The notes: generated from the letters alone by a model not told the origin. Shown: positions 43,912 to 54,017, counted from the stretch's first letter. The stretch is 64,000 nucleotides of DNA from Spirochaetia bacterium (GCA_017446885.1 JAFSOR010000023.1:62001-126000), one strand, 5' to 3'. Numbers and translations: made by a program.

Positions 43912-45896
43912 TAGCCAATCTCCTTAAGACGCTCTATCTCGTCCCTAAGCACTGCAGCCTCCTCGAACTCCAGTGCCTTGGCATGCTCAAGCATCTGGCG
44001 CTCAAGCGCTTTTATAAGCTTTTTACGCTCCTTGGGCTCCACTATGTTGTAGCTGTCCTTCATAACCTGCACATTCACTTCCTCGGCCTTGCGCTTGTCC
44101 TCCTGTACACGCACCAGTATGTCCTGGACGCTCTTTTTTATGGTGGTGGGGGTAATGCCGTGCTCGGTGTTGTATGCCTGCTGTATAGCCCTGCGGCGCT
44201 GGGTCTCGGTTATGGCCTCTGCCATGGCGTCGGTGGTCTTGTCGGCATACATTATGACCTTGCCGTTCACATTCCGGGCAGCGCGCCCTATGGTCTGGAT
44301 AAGAGAGGTGGCAGAGCGGAGGAATCCTATCTTGTCGGCATCCATTATAGCTATAAGGGATACCTCCGGGATATCAAGCCCTTCCCGCAGCAGGTTTATG
44401 CCCACCAGAACATCGCATTTGCCGGTACGAAGCTCCTTGATTATCTCCACCCGCTCAAAGGTCTCTATCTCGGAGTGCATGTAGCGCACCTTTAGCTCCA
44501 GAGAACTCAAGTAGTCGGTAAGATCTTCGGCCATCTTCTTAGTCAGCGTGGTTATAAGGACACGGTCGCCAGCTTTGATACGCTCTTTTATCTCCTTGTA
44601 CAGGTCCTCTATCTGGCCCTTGGTGGGGCGCACCACAATCTCAGGGTCCAAAAGGCCGGTAGGGCGTATTATCTGCTCAACCACGTTCTCTGCCTTCTGG
44701 TATTCCTCGGGGCCAGGTGTTGCAGAAACGTAGATTACCTTGTCCTGCATTGCCTCGAACTCGTTGTATTTAAGCGGGCGGTTGTCCATGGCCGACTTAA
44801 GGCGGAAACCATGCTCGTACAGGGTCTGCTTGCGCGAGTGGTCACCTTCGTACATGGCCCGCACCTGCGACAGTGTAACGTGGGACTCGTCCACAAATAA
44901 AAGGAAATCATCGGGGAAATAGTCTATAAGGCAGAATGGCCGCTCTCCTTCCATGCGCCCAGTAAGGTGGCGGGAATAGTTTTCTATGCCGCTGCAGTAG
45001 CCCATCTCTTCCATCATCTCTATATCGTATTCTGTGCGGCTTTTTATCCGCTGGGCCTCAAGCACCTTGTTTGCTTCCATAAGCTCGCTGTAGCGTTCCT
45101 CAAGCTCCTCTTTTATGCTGTCCATAGCGCTTTTGAGCTCGTCGGGTGGCACTACAAAGTGCTTGGCAGGGTAGACGGTGATAAACTCGTAGCTGCCAGT
45201 GTCATTTCTGGTTATGGGGTCAAACTCTGTTATTTTTGAAATCTCGTCCCAGTCGAATTCTATCCGGTATGCCATCTTGGAATAGGCGGGGAATATCTCT
45301 ATGGAGTCGCCATGTATGCGGAAGTTTCCCCGTTCGCCGACTGCATCGTTACGCTCGTACTGCATATCCACAAGCTGCCGTGCCATAAGGGAAATGCTCC
45401 GAGCCTGGCCCACCTTGAGCACCAGACGCATCTCGCTGTATGTGGTGGGGTCGCCCAAGCCGTAGATGCATGACACGGTGGACACTATGATAACATCGCT
45501 CCGCTCAAGCAGAGCCGATGTTGCTGCCAGCCGCAGGCGTTCTATCTCGTCGTTTATGCTGGCATCTTTTTCTATATATAAATCTTTTGAGGGAACGTAG
45601 GCCTCGGGCTGGTAGTAGTCGTAGTAGGAGACGAAGTATTCAACAGCATTGTCGGGGAAAAAGTCCTTGAACTCCCTGTAAAGCTGGGCAGCCAGGGTCT
45701 TGTTGTGCGAAAGGACCAGAGTGGGTTTGCCCACCTTCTCGATTATCTTGGCCATGGTGAAAGTCTTTCCCGAGCCGGTGACCCCTTTTAGAATCTGCTT
45801 TTTATATCCTTTCTTTATCCCCCTGGACAGCTCGGCTATGGCCTTGGTCTGGTCTCCTGCCGGCTGGTAGGGGGCAACTGCCTTGAATGAACCCAT
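43911..45896 (-). CDS. uvrB: Excinuclease ABC subunit B
   Basis: UvrB is the damage-verifying helicase-like subunit of nucleotide excision repair. The 661-residue protein has [12 protein letters not shown] (Walker A), the beta-hairpin region [28 protein letters not shown]-type motif II, the [16 protein letters not shown] motif VI and the C-terminal UVR domain that binds UvrC. No ribosome binding site is present; TATTAT ends six bases before the ATG. Opens the long minus-strand run. Confidence 0.97.
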   Translation of the reverse strand: MGSFKAVAPYQPAGDQTKAIAELSRGIKKGYKKQILKGVTGSGKTFTMAKIIEKVGKPTLVLSHNKTLAAQLYREFKDFFPDNAVEYFVSYYDYYQPEAYVPSKDLYIEKDASINDEIERLRLAATSALLERSDVIIVSTVSCIYGLGDPTTYSEMRLVLKVGQARSISLMARQLVDMQYERNDAVGERGNFRIHGDSIEIFPAYSKMAYRIEFDWDEISKITEFDPITRNDTGSYEFITVYPAKHFVVPPDELKSAMDSIKEELEERYSELMEANKVLEAQRIKSRTEYDIEMMEEMGYCSGIENYSRHLTGRMEGERPFCLIDYFPDDFLLFVDESHVTLSQVRAMYEGDHSRKQTLYEHGFRLKSAMDNRPLKYNEFEAMQDKVIYVSATPGPEEYQKAENVVEQIIRPTGLLDPEIVVRPTKGQIEDLYKEIKERIKAGDRVLITTLTKKMAEDLTDYLSSLELKVRYMHSEIETFERVEIIKELRTGKCDVLVGINLLREGLDIPEVSLIAIMDADKIGFLRSATSLIQTIGRAARNVNGKVIMYADKTTDAMAEAITETQRRRAIQQAYNTEHGITPTTIKKSVQDILVRVQEDKRKAEEVNVQVMKDSYNIVEPKERKKLIKALERQMLEHAKALEFEEAAVLRDEIERLKEIG

Positions 45897-45902
45897 GGTT
45901 GA

Positions 45903-45975
45903 ATAATACTACAAAGAAAAAACTGCAACAAGGCTATAAAAAGTTATTGATAATTTGAAATTGTTTTATTATGTT
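45903..45975. promoter_or_regulatory. Divergent promoters for uvrB and the lipase-like lipoprotein
   Basis: uvrB (minus): TTGTTG (45926-45931), 17 bases, TATTAT (45903-45908), six bases to the ATG. Lipase-like gene (plus): TTGATA (45947-45952), 17 bases, TATGTT (45970-45975), seven bases to the ATG at 45983. Neither gene has a visible ribosome binding site. Both transcripts are predicted to be leaderless. Confidence 0.55.
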
Positions 45976-45982
45976 GATTGTT

Positions 45983-47488
45983 ATGAAAAGAAATATTTTT
46001 ATCGGCATTGTTGCCTCATTTTTACTTATATCTCTAATCGCTTGCAGTATTTTTGAAAGCGGCCACTCCGATACTGTAAGAACTTATGTCAGTGCTACAG
46101 TCAAAGGGGAAGAGATTCGTATTCCTGTCGAGATAAATACTATCAATAAAGCTGCCGACAATAATTCTTTTGTCGATTCTACAATCTTTGACAATGACCT
46201 TGCTCTGATAAGCCTTGTAATGGCATCTAAGACTGGTTCAGAGAAGAAAATCAGAAAATTTTTCTCTGAGATGGAACTTGACAATATAGTATGCAGTGCT
46301 AATTATGATAAAGGCACTGCCGATTCCATCTCTTACTGCATAGGCCACTATAAAGTAGAAGGATATGATTTGATTGCAGTGGCTGTCAGAGGTATTGACT
46401 ATGACGTTGAATGGGCCAGCAATTTCAAGATAGGCACAAGCGGAGACCACCAGGGATTCACCGAGGCAGCCACCCAGGTTTATGATGGACTCACCTCTTA
46501 TATAAATTCAAAATACAGGAGTTCTTATGACAGCGGCAAGATTCTTCTGCTTATGACCGGGTATTCCCGGGGGGCGGCGGTGGCTGATGTGCTTTCATAC
46601 CTTGTGCTGGCCGACCCGGTCAAGAAGCTGAATATACCCCTGAAGCAGGTGGCAGCCTATACATTCGGCACACCCAGGGGGCTTTGTGCAGAACATGCAA
46701 TAGCATTCCCCAATGTATTCAACCTCTATAGTTCTGCCGATGTTGTCACATATATTGCTCCGGAGATATACGGAATGTACCGTTGCGGAATAGATATCGA
46801 TATATACGATCCTCAAAAAACAAATTATACCAGGATGAGCACTAAAGAGGAAAAGGGAAAGTATATTGATGAGACCGTATGGTATGAATCAAGAGTTGAC
46901 AAGCTGGCAAAAGAAAACAAAAAAAGTATCCCTAAGTTCAGATTGGAGACATTCAACTATAAAAAGGGAAAAACTCCTGGTGCCAGCACCATAGAGTATG
47001 GAATATCTGAGAAATCTTCAATAGAGTGGCTTCTGAACCTGATTATGACAGATGGCGGGATAGCTGATACTAACAAGGGATACAGCTTCAAGACCAGGGA
47101 GAAGTTTGCTTCTACTATCCAACCTTATTTTGCTTATCTTATCCAGTATTTATTAGGTTATCCAGAGATTGTGGAAGAAATTGGAGAGAAGTTTGAGAAA
47201 GATCCTGTCTCTATGCCTTTGAGATGGACCTTGCAGAGCGATGGAATTTATACAGATGTTAAAGAAATACTTGATAAATATAAAATCAGTTATAATGATG
47301 CGGAACTGAAAAAAGCCTGCACCGCACTTTTTGATATGATTGATTTAAGCGGCGGCAAAGGATGTCTGACCAATACACTCGTCAAACTTATTCCTTCGGC
47401 TGTAGCAGGCAACCAGGACTTAAGCCGTATGGTTTACCTTCATATGCCCGATATGGCTTTGATCATGTTGCTGGATTATTTAAAATAA
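45983..47488 (+). CDS. Class 3 lipase-like lipoprotein
   Basis: I chose the ATG at 45983 (MKRNIFIGI), which gives 501 residues with a lipoprotein signal peptide and lipobox LIAC (Cys21). The central region has the alpha/beta-hydrolase nucleophile motif GYSRG (about 193-197) in the context LLLMTGYSRGAAVADVLSY, followed by AYTFGTPRGL, as in class 3 (fungal-type) lipases. A later DxV-type segment and a histidine would complete the triad, but I cannot assign them firmly. It probably acts on lipids or esters at the cell surface or in the periplasm. Moderately AT-rich. Confidence 0.78.
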   Translation: MKRNIFIGIVASFLLISLIACSIFESGHSDTVRTYVSATVKGEEIRIPVEINTINKAADNNSFVDSTIFDNDLALISLVMASKTGSEKKIRKFFSEMELDNIVCSANYDKGTADSISYCIGHYKVEGYDLIAVAVRGIDYDVEWASNFKIGTSGDHQGFTEAATQVYDGLTSYINSKYRSSYDSGKILLLMTGYSRGAAVADVLSYLVLADPVKKLNIPLKQVAAYTFGTPRGLCAEHAIAFPNVFNLYSSADVVTYIAPEIYGMYRCGIDIDIYDPQKTNYTRMSTKEEKGKYIDETVWYESRVDKLAKENKKSIPKFRLETFNYKKGKTPGASTIEYGISEKSSIEWLLNLIMTDGGIADTNKGYSFKTREKFASTIQPYFAYLIQYLLGYPEIVEEIGEKFEKDPVSMPLRWTLQSDGIYTDVKEILDKYKISYNDAELKKACTALFDMIDLSGGKGCLTNTLVKLIPSAVAGNQDLSRMVYLHMPDMALIMLLDYLK

Positions 47489-47696
47489 ACGCTCCATCAG
47501 ACCGCAATACCGACGGGCATTCCTTTTGCTGCCATTCAATTACCTCTCTTACCTGCCTGGGTTTTGCGGCCCGTAGGGAGCGCACTCTGCTGAGCGAAGT
47601 CCTGTTGTTGGCTCGATTTGCAAAGTTTTTTCATTTTTTTGCACTTTGTGCAGCAAAACTTGAAGCAAAATTAAAATTTTTTGTGTTTATACAGGT
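47489..47696. other. Intergenic stretch without recognised gene
   Basis: The region starts after the lipase-like gene and runs to a small open frame. The first half is of average composition; the second half is T- and A-rich, with an imperfect inverted repeat (TGCAAAGT ... ACTTTGTGCA around 47620-47652). No promoter of the usual type, terminator with U tract or RNA gene was recognised. The minus strand is open for about 45 codons here without a convincing start or family match. Confidence 0.4.
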
Positions 47697-47846
47697 ATGA
47701 GCTATTTCCAAAAACAAATTGATGAAGTGTATAAACATTTCAAGTTCCTAGCCACGGGGGTCGTCCCTCAAGAGGGGCAACGCACCAGTTCCGCAGATAA
47801 CTCTGTCGAGCCAGTTTTAAACATGGTGGTAAGGCATGACTGTTAG
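47697..47846 (+). CDS. Possible 49-residue small protein before comEC
   Basis: An ATG at 47697 opens 49 codons (begins MSYFQKQIDEVYKHFKFLAT) and ends with TAG at 47844-47846, overlapping the comEC-like start by 11 bases. The first 20 residues look like an amphipathic helix. I do not recognise a family, and no good ribosome binding site precedes it. The overlap would fit translational coupling, but the same DNA can also be folded into hairpins, so it could be noncoding. Confidence 0.3.
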   Translation: MSYFQKQIDEVYKHFKFLATGVVPQEGQRTSSADNSVEPVLNMVVRHDC

Positions 47847-49167
47847 GCAAAAGGTGTTCCGGTACAAGATGCAGCGGGCAGTGCCCCTTCTGGTGGTGCT
47901 GCTTGATATAATCCCGCTGTACTTTTTCCCCAGGGCGATAACCCTGCCTGCACTGGCAGCCCTCACCGCAGCTCTGGTTATAGTAAACCGCAGCAGGCTG
48001 CACATAAGGGAGCTGCCGGTGTTCCTGCTGTGGGGTGCCATAGCTGCCTGCGTAGTAGCCTTCCGCTACAGCCCCGAACCAGGGCTGCCGCCCCAGAGCC
48101 TTTCCAGAATCACCGCCCTGGAGGGGACACTGGCCTCCGATGCCCGCCGCACTGCCCGTGGCAGCTATATCTACCAGCTTAATATAGAGAAAGTTCACAT
48201 GCAGAACATAGAGCAGACCATGCGGCGGACTGTTACTGTGTTTGCAAGCGGCAGCAAAGGCTACTGGGGCGACGTGGTAAGATTTGATAAGGTAAAACCG
48301 GGCAAGGATGGAGAAAGCTTTTCTGCCAAGAAAGTTGTGATTTCCGAAAGCCGGAACAGGCTGCTTAAACTCCGCAGGAACATGGTGCAGACCTTTACCA
48401 ATAAGATACAGCTCGTGTATGGGCAGAAAAGCTACCTTGCCGAGGCGCTTTTGACAGGGAGCCGCGATAACATGGACCCCATGCTAAAGGAGCAGTTCCG
48501 CAGGGCAGGGGTGTCGCATGTGCTTGCCCTTTCTGGTATGCACCTGGGTATAATAGCCCTGTTTGTATACTTTATCGTGCGCCGTTTTGCAGCGCCGCAC
48601 TTTTCAATCCTGGCCGTGAATATTGTGAATGTGCTCTATCTTTTTATGGCAGGCATCTCGCCGTCGCTTTTGCGGGCAGTATTCATGTTCTTTCTGGTCT
48701 CGCTGGGCAAGCTTATAGGGGCAAAGGTCAACTTGATGCGTGTTCTTGTCTTTGTATTCTCGCTCTCGCTTATGATATTCCCTGGATACTTTTTCTCCAT
48801 ATCGTTCCAGCTGTCGTTTCTGGCATTGGCCGGCATACTGCTGTTCACCACACCTATTGCCGACTCTCTTGAGAGAGTTTTTCCAAGCCTCATTGCCACC
48901 GGTATTGCCTGCTCTCTTGCGGCCGTAATAATGACAGCTCCTGTAACTGTATATAACTTCGGGGTGGTGTACCCTGCAGGAATCCTCTCCTCCATGGTCA
49001 TCTCACCCGTGGTAACCCTGTACATGTGCATTGGCCTTGCCTGTATTCTGGTTCCAGTTCCGCTACTTATGGCTTTAGGACTATGCCAGCAGCAAGTCCT
49101 GAACGTGTTGTTTTACATTATATCTGCAATAGTAAGATGGGCATCCTTCATCCCCAGTTTGGGATAA
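47836..49167 (+). CDS. comEC: Short ComEC/Rec2-type DNA-uptake channel
   Basis: ComEC carries transforming single-stranded DNA across the inner membrane. The 443-residue protein has an N-terminal hydrophobic pair, a soluble OB-like domain (ITALEGTLASDARRTARGSYIYQL) and the Competence domain with LLTGSRDNMDPMLKEQFRRAGVSHVLALSGMHLGI-type signature and about eight helices. It stops after the channel, so the C-terminal metallo-beta-lactamase-like nuclease found in many ComEC proteins is missing. dprA at 20.4 kb is a possible pathway partner. The start lacks a strong Shine-Dalgarno. Confidence 0.85.
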   Translation: MTVRQKVFRYKMQRAVPLLVVLLDIIPLYFFPRAITLPALAALTAALVIVNRSRLHIRELPVFLLWGAIAACVVAFRYSPEPGLPPQSLSRITALEGTLASDARRTARGSYIYQLNIEKVHMQNIEQTMRRTVTVFASGSKGYWGDVVRFDKVKPGKDGESFSAKKVVISESRNRLLKLRRNMVQTFTNKIQLVYGQKSYLAEALLTGSRDNMDPMLKEQFRRAGVSHVLALSGMHLGIIALFVYFIVRRFAAPHFSILAVNIVNVLYLFMAGISPSLLRAVFMFFLVSLGKLIGAKVNLMRVLVFVFSLSLMIFPGYFFSISFQLSFLALAGILLFTTPIADSLERVFPSLIATGIACSLAAVIMTAPVTVYNFGVVYPAGILSSMVISPVVTLYMCIGLACILVPVPLLMALGLCQQQVLNVLFYIISAIVRWASFIPSLG

Positions 49168-49266
49168 AAAAATTTAACTTTTTTTGGTAATTTTATTGAT
49201 TTTCTTTGGGCAAATAATTATATTTAATAAAAGATAATAACTATTACTAGTTTTTGGGCTGACTAA

Positions 49267-50352
49267 ATGTTATTGAAAAGTAAATCTGCTTTAAGCAGAA
49301 CATATATATTTATTCTGATGACTCTTCTTATTATTGGGCTTTCCGCCTGTTCCAACGGCGGTTCTTCTGATAACGGTCCTGTAAAGGTCTCCCTTGCCGT
49401 AGATGCATACCACGGAGCTGCAAGCCGCATTGTATCTGTCGAAGAGGCAGTGGACTTAAGCAGTTTTGTTTTCTTTTATAAAGCAACTCCACAGTGGACA
49501 GGCTCTGAATTTGCATCTATAACAGGGCAGACTGCCGGTTTTGTCAAGATAAACTCATACCGCGACGGCAAGGAGCTTGGATACTTTGCCCAGGGAAAAT
49601 GGCTGTTCGAGGTAGAGGCACGCCTTTCAAGCGACGAGACTACTGTGGTGTTCTCAGGTTCTGCCGAGACATATATAAGCTCAAGCAACTTTGCAATAAC
49701 AGTTCCTGTAATAGGGCAGGCAGACGATGATGGAACAGTCTATATATCGGTGTTGGCCCCTACAGTAAGTGAGTCTGATACATTGACTATAACATATTCC
49801 GGGACATCCAGCGGCTCTGTGAGCGCAGGAGATATCGAGATAGAGCGGACAACCGGCGATGACCGCTGGACATCGTTCCTGGTGGACAGCCTGGCTCTTC
49901 CTGCAGGGCAGTATACTTTCTGCCTGACATATAACGACGGAACCGACGATGTAGGTGGTGCCACAGTTGCTATCAACGTGAACCCCGGAATGACAACCTC
50001 TATAACAGGCACAGTGGAATCTGGTGTATGGCAGAACGAGTCTGTATCGATGACAGGACTCCATTCCTTTGGAATCGTGCTTACTGCTGCCGGGAACAAG
50101 GTAGAGATAGCCAAGAATGGAACTTTAGTATACACCTGCACCAAAACTCCAGGTTCCCTTGATATTGACAGCTATGAATGGTATGTGAACGGAGAGCTCC
50201 AGACAGGTCAGACTGCAAGCACATTCACTTTTGTGGCATCTAACTTTGATTTCGACTACTGCACAGTAACCTGTGTGGCCAGGGCAACCGAAGATGACGA
50301 GTACTTCCTTGCATACAGCTCGTTAAGCCTTATTCTGGCGGAGAGTAACTGA
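49267..50352 (+). CDS. Lipoprotein A of a paralogous triplet, Ig-like domains
   Basis: The 361-residue protein has a long signal peptide with lipobox LSAC and then SNGGSS. The first domain contains FFYKATPQWTGSEFASITGQ and YFAQGKWLFEVEARL, closely repeated in the two next lipoproteins. A middle domain resembles a beta-sandwich (ITYSGTSSGSVSAGDIEIERTTGDDRW). The C-terminal part has an Ig/PKD-like core with TYEWYVNGELQTGQ-like context and two cysteines. A surface protein of unknown function. It is followed by the second paralogue after one base. Confidence 0.75.
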   Translation: MLLKSKSALSRTYIFILMTLLIIGLSACSNGGSSDNGPVKVSLAVDAYHGAASRIVSVEEAVDLSSFVFFYKATPQWTGSEFASITGQTAGFVKINSYRDGKELGYFAQGKWLFEVEARLSSDETTVVFSGSAETYISSSNFAITVPVIGQADDDGTVYISVLAPTVSESDTLTITYSGTSSGSVSAGDIEIERTTGDDRWTSFLVDSLALPAGQYTFCLTYNDGTDDVGGATVAINVNPGMTTSITGTVESGVWQNESVSMTGLHSFGIVLTAAGNKVEIAKNGTLVYTCTKTPGSLDIDSYEWYVNGELQTGQTASTFTFVASNFDFDYCTVTCVARATEDDEYFLAYSSLSLILAESN

Positions 50353-50353
50353 T

Positions 50354-52870
50354 ATGATTAAGCGTCTTTCAATCCTTCTTATCCTGCTTATGGCATTAAT
50401 ATCAGTTTCCTGCGATAACGGCGGTGCAAGCAGCGCCATCCAGACCTCGGGCTCCAAAGTGGTGGGCGTAACCATGAAGCTTCAGCTCCAGGGCTCACAG
50501 GACAAAGTGCTTTCAATTACAAGCGGCACTGCCGACATAAACAATATTGCTTATTACGAATATAGGGCTACCCCAAAGTGGACATCGGTGGACTGGGGCT
50601 CTGTCCAGGGCGTAGCATCTGTATGGACAGTACTGGCGCAGGACGAGACACTGTGGTTTACCCAGGGGCTTTGGCTTATCGAGGCAAGGGCATATTCGGC
50701 CGGTGGAACTATCCTGTGCGAAGGGCAGATAACCTGCTATATCTCTCAGTCGATTTCTTCCATAGAAATACCAATTAAAAGGCTTTCCGGCTCTGGACAG
50801 ATAGATATCAACATCACTGTGCCCGAACTTAGCCCGACAGGAGGAAACCTGACCCTGGACTACCGTACTTTCGCAGGGCAGACCGTAGTATTCTCAAATT
50901 TCACTGCAACACGCGATAACCACATAATCACCTATACAGCAACTATCCCTGTAGATGCAGGAAGCTATGTGCTCAACTTCATGTTCGGCGATTCCAATGT
51001 GGACTTTATCTATGGCGAGACCTATGTGGCCGAAGTTTTTGCCAACATGACCACCAGCGTATCTGGCGACCTGGCTCTGGGAACCCTGGTACGTGCAGGC
51101 AAGTCTGTCGAATCCAATGCAGACAAAGATGAGACTGTAAGCTTTGTCTGCTTGAGCGAGGCAGACGAATACCACTGGTATGTAAATGGCACCAAGATGC
51201 AGTCCGGCGACAGGCACTTCTTTGTATTCACACCGACTGATTACAACACTTACACAGTGGAATGCCGGCTTAACGACAGCAGCGCCTCGGCCGATGTAGG
51301 CACAGTAGTGCTCTATGTGCGCAAGGCTATAACAATCACACTCCATTTCGAGAACAACTCTGTACTTACCGTAAACACCTATTCCGGAGTCATGACCAAG
51401 TCTGACCTTAGCCATTATCTGACATCGATGTACGAGCAGAACTGGTATACAGCAGCCGAGAATGGCACTGGCGGTGGAGGAAGCAAATATAATTCTAATG
51501 CAGCATTCACTAATGATATAGACCTGTATGCCCACCGGAACTACTATACCGTAACTTTCAACAAGAACAATAATTCTAGTTATGTCAGTGTCTCTCCAGG
51601 TACTATAAAGGGCTACCATGGGACTGCTTTAGGATCACTGCCTTCAATATCTATAACTAGTAACTCTTTTACTAATATTTTCGATGGCTGGTATACAACA
51701 TCGAATTCAGCAAACGGAGTACAGATAGATGAAACTGTCCTTATCACTGGTAATGTGACATACTATGCAAAATGGACTACCGGAAGTATAGGAACAACTC
51801 AGACTGGAAAGTATAATGTTGTTTTTGCCGTATATGACCATTCCGAGGTCCCTGGTTACTTCCATTGGAATACCAGAAACAGCATAATCAGGGTAAATAC
51901 TAACTCTAAGATTAGTGAAAATGATGTTCCCACAATTAGGAACCTAGTAATGCCTGACGGTTACAGCCAGGTGGATGGATGGTATCGCAGCAGGACATAT
52001 GATGCAGAGGATAATGCGCTCCTCTCCAATAAATGGGACTTTGACAATGATAGAGTCACCGGGCATATGATGCTGTATGCTAATCCAGTAAAAGATTCCG
52101 ATAAGCGTACTATCTCCTTCAATACCCATGGCGGAACCAATATCAACACTATGACTGTTTACCGTCTTGCTACTGCTGATGCACCTGCGAAACCTACCAG
52201 ACCTGGGTATAACTTTGCAGGGTGGTTCAAGGATGCAGATTTTAAAGAGCCATGGAATTTTGCTACAGATTATGTTTATGACAACATGACACTTCATGCT
52301 CTGTGGCTCCAGAATGCCCATGATTACCTTGAGAACACATCTTCTACCGACGGCGCATATATAAACACAGGCATTATTCCTGATGATAATACTAAGGTAG
52401 TGATTGCATTCGACTATGAAGGCGACCATGATGTAACAATTGCAGGAACTGGCGACCCTGCTTGGGGAATCAAAGTTTTCCATGTCCGCAAGACATTCGG
52501 TGGTGTATATGGAAACGAGGAAGTCCGTGCTACTGGTATAGATTATACTACATCACGGATAAAATGGAATGTTGAGTTCTCTCAGGTAGGTGGATTCCTG
52601 GTAAACGGCGAGCTGTATTCTCTGTATGGCCATATGGAGTCATCGGGCACTACATTTACAGAACCAATCTGTATTTTCAAGGCCCCAAGCGATTCCACCT
52701 ATGCAATTGGAAAGTGTTACAGCGTACAGATTTATCAGGGGGCAAAGATTGTCCGCAATCTAGTTCCGTATCTGAGGGCAGATGACAATGTGGCTGGATT
52801 CTACGATACTGTAAGCGGTGGATTCTTCACCAGTGCCAGCAGCACACAATTTACAGCAGGAGATGATTGA
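50354..52870 (+). CDS. Lipoprotein B with InlB-type repeats and C-terminal lectin-like domain
   Basis: This 838-residue lipoprotein (lipobox SVSC) starts with the same module as its neighbours (EYRATPKWTSVDWGSVQG, WFTQGLWLIEARAY) and the Ig-like EYHWYVNGTKM core. From about residue 330 follow several Listeria-Bacteroides (InlB B) repeats, e.g. YTVTFNKNNN ... DGWYTTS and RTISFNTHGG ... FAGWFKDADF. The last ~190 residues (YLENTSSTDGAYINTGIIP ... VAGFYDTVSGGFFTS) match a domain common in surface proteins of gut bacteria, probably a jelly-roll binding module. A likely adhesin or matrix-binding protein. Confidence 0.8.
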   Translation: MIKRLSILLILLMALISVSCDNGGASSAIQTSGSKVVGVTMKLQLQGSQDKVLSITSGTADINNIAYYEYRATPKWTSVDWGSVQGVASVWTVLAQDETLWFTQGLWLIEARAYSAGGTILCEGQITCYISQSISSIEIPIKRLSGSGQIDINITVPELSPTGGNLTLDYRTFAGQTVVFSNFTATRDNHIITYTATIPVDAGSYVLNFMFGDSNVDFIYGETYVAEVFANMTTSVSGDLALGTLVRAGKSVESNADKDETVSFVCLSEADEYHWYVNGTKMQSGDRHFFVFTPTDYNTYTVECRLNDSSASADVGTVVLYVRKAITITLHFENNSVLTVNTYSGVMTKSDLSHYLTSMYEQNWYTAAENGTGGGGSKYNSNAAFTNDIDLYAHRNYYTVTFNKNNNSSYVSVSPGTIKGYHGTALGSLPSISITSNSFTNIFDGWYTTSNSANGVQIDETVLITGNVTYYAKWTTGSIGTTQTGKYNVVFAVYDHSEVPGYFHWNTRNSIIRVNTNSKISENDVPTIRNLVMPDGYSQVDGWYRSRTYDAEDNALLSNKWDFDNDRVTGHMMLYANPVKDSDKRTISFNTHGGTNINTMTVYRLATADAPAKPTRPGYNFAGWFKDADFKEPWNFATDYVYDNMTLHALWLQNAHDYLENTSSTDGAYINTGIIPDDNTKVVIAFDYEGDHDVTIAGTGDPAWGIKVFHVRKTFGGVYGNEEVRATGIDYTTSRIKWNVEFSQVGGFLVNGELYSLYGHMESSGTTFTEPICIFKAPSDSTYAIGKCYSVQIYQGAKIVRNLVPYLRADDNVAGFYDTVSGGFFTSASSTQFTAGDD

Positions 52871-52952
52871 CCAATTTATTCTTTAATGTTATATTGAAAT
52901 AGATTGATAATAATTATTAATAATATATTCAAGAAAACGGAGGTTTTTCAGA

Positions 52953-54002
52953 ATGAAAAAGGTTTTGACAATTACAGCACTCCTTATGGCAGTTATGCTG
53001 GTTTGCTCATGTGGCGGCAGCGGCGGAAGCGCTGAAGACAATGCACCTGTAAGGGTAAGCTTTGCTGTAGAGACTCCACACGAGAGCCTTGCAAAAATTG
53101 CTTCTGTAGATACACCAAATACAACTTTTACATATTGGTATAAAGCTGTTCCACAGTGGACAGGTGCAGATTTTACTGCTATCCAGGGTTCGACAGATGA
53201 TGAATTTGTTGAGATTACTAACTATGCAGCTGGAAAAGACATTGGACTCTTTGCCCAGGGTTCATGGAAGTTCTATGCCCAGGTAAAGGCAAATGGTGTA
53301 GTTCTTTATGAGAGCTCTGCAACCCCAGCAGTTACATATATCAATTCATCCAGCACAAGGGTGGTACTTGATGTAACCCGTACTGCAGGACAGGGAACTG
53401 CCAATGTAACTATTGCTATCGAAGCTCCAGATACTGGTGCTTCTCCAAATCTTACAGCTTCATACTCCGGTCAGGCAAGTGGAAATGTTACAATAAGCAA
53501 AGTTGCTGCAACTGAGCACACAGGCGGCGGCTGGTCACGCTACACAGGTACAGCTGAAGGCCTTGCTTCCGGTTCATACCTCTTTACCCTTACAACTACC
53601 GATGGTACAAACACAGTAGGTGGTGCAGTGCTTGCATTCGATATCATCCCAGGCGTCAACAGAGCTATCACAGGTACAATCGAGAACGGCGTATTCCAGA
53701 CCGCTCTTATCACCATCAATGTTCCTACATTCACAATGTCAGTTACAGCTGCAAATGGTGCAACAAGCGTAGCTAAGAATACAGCTCTGGTATATACCTG
53801 TACAGCATCAGCAACCAACATTACTGGAAACATTGCATACCAGTGGTATGTAAATAATACCCCAGTGGCTTCTAACGGAACCAGTTCAACCTATAGCTTC
53901 AGCCAGGCAACTCCAGGTTACTACTATGTAACATGCAAGGCTTACATCGACGGCAAGGTTGCTGGAAGCCAGTCCCTTAAAGTTACTGTAACAAACAACT
54001 GA
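52953..54002 (+). CDS. Lipoprotein C of the paralogous triplet
   Basis: The 349-residue protein has a signal peptide with lipobox VCSC followed by a Gly/Ser run. Its modules match lipoprotein A throughout: YWYKAVPQWTGADFTAIQGS, LFAQGSWKFYAQVKANG, a Thr/Ser-rich beta domain, and the Ig-like core YQWYVNNTPVASNG. Codons are more A- and T-ending than in A and B, hinting at high expression or a different history. It has its own AT-rich upstream region with CGGAGG before the ATG and a strong terminator downstream, so it can be expressed alone. Confidence 0.78.
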   Translation: MKKVLTITALLMAVMLVCSCGGSGGSAEDNAPVRVSFAVETPHESLAKIASVDTPNTTFTYWYKAVPQWTGADFTAIQGSTDDEFVEITNYAAGKDIGLFAQGSWKFYAQVKANGVVLYESSATPAVTYINSSSTRVVLDVTRTAGQGTANVTIAIEAPDTGASPNLTASYSGQASGNVTISKVAATEHTGGGWSRYTGTAEGLASGSYLFTLTTTDGTNTVGGAVLAFDIIPGVNRAITGTIENGVFQTALITINVPTFTMSVTAANGATSVAKNTALVYTCTASATNITGNIAYQWYVNNTPVASNGTSSTYSFSQATPGYYYVTCKAYIDGKVAGSQSLKVTVTNN

Positions 54003-54017
54003 TAAAAGTTTTTTAGA

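Noticed and set aside
47362..47700. Out-of-frame 112-codon frame across the lipase end and following gap
   Set aside because: It overlaps the end of the lipase-like gene in another frame, has no ribosome binding site and an implausible composition.
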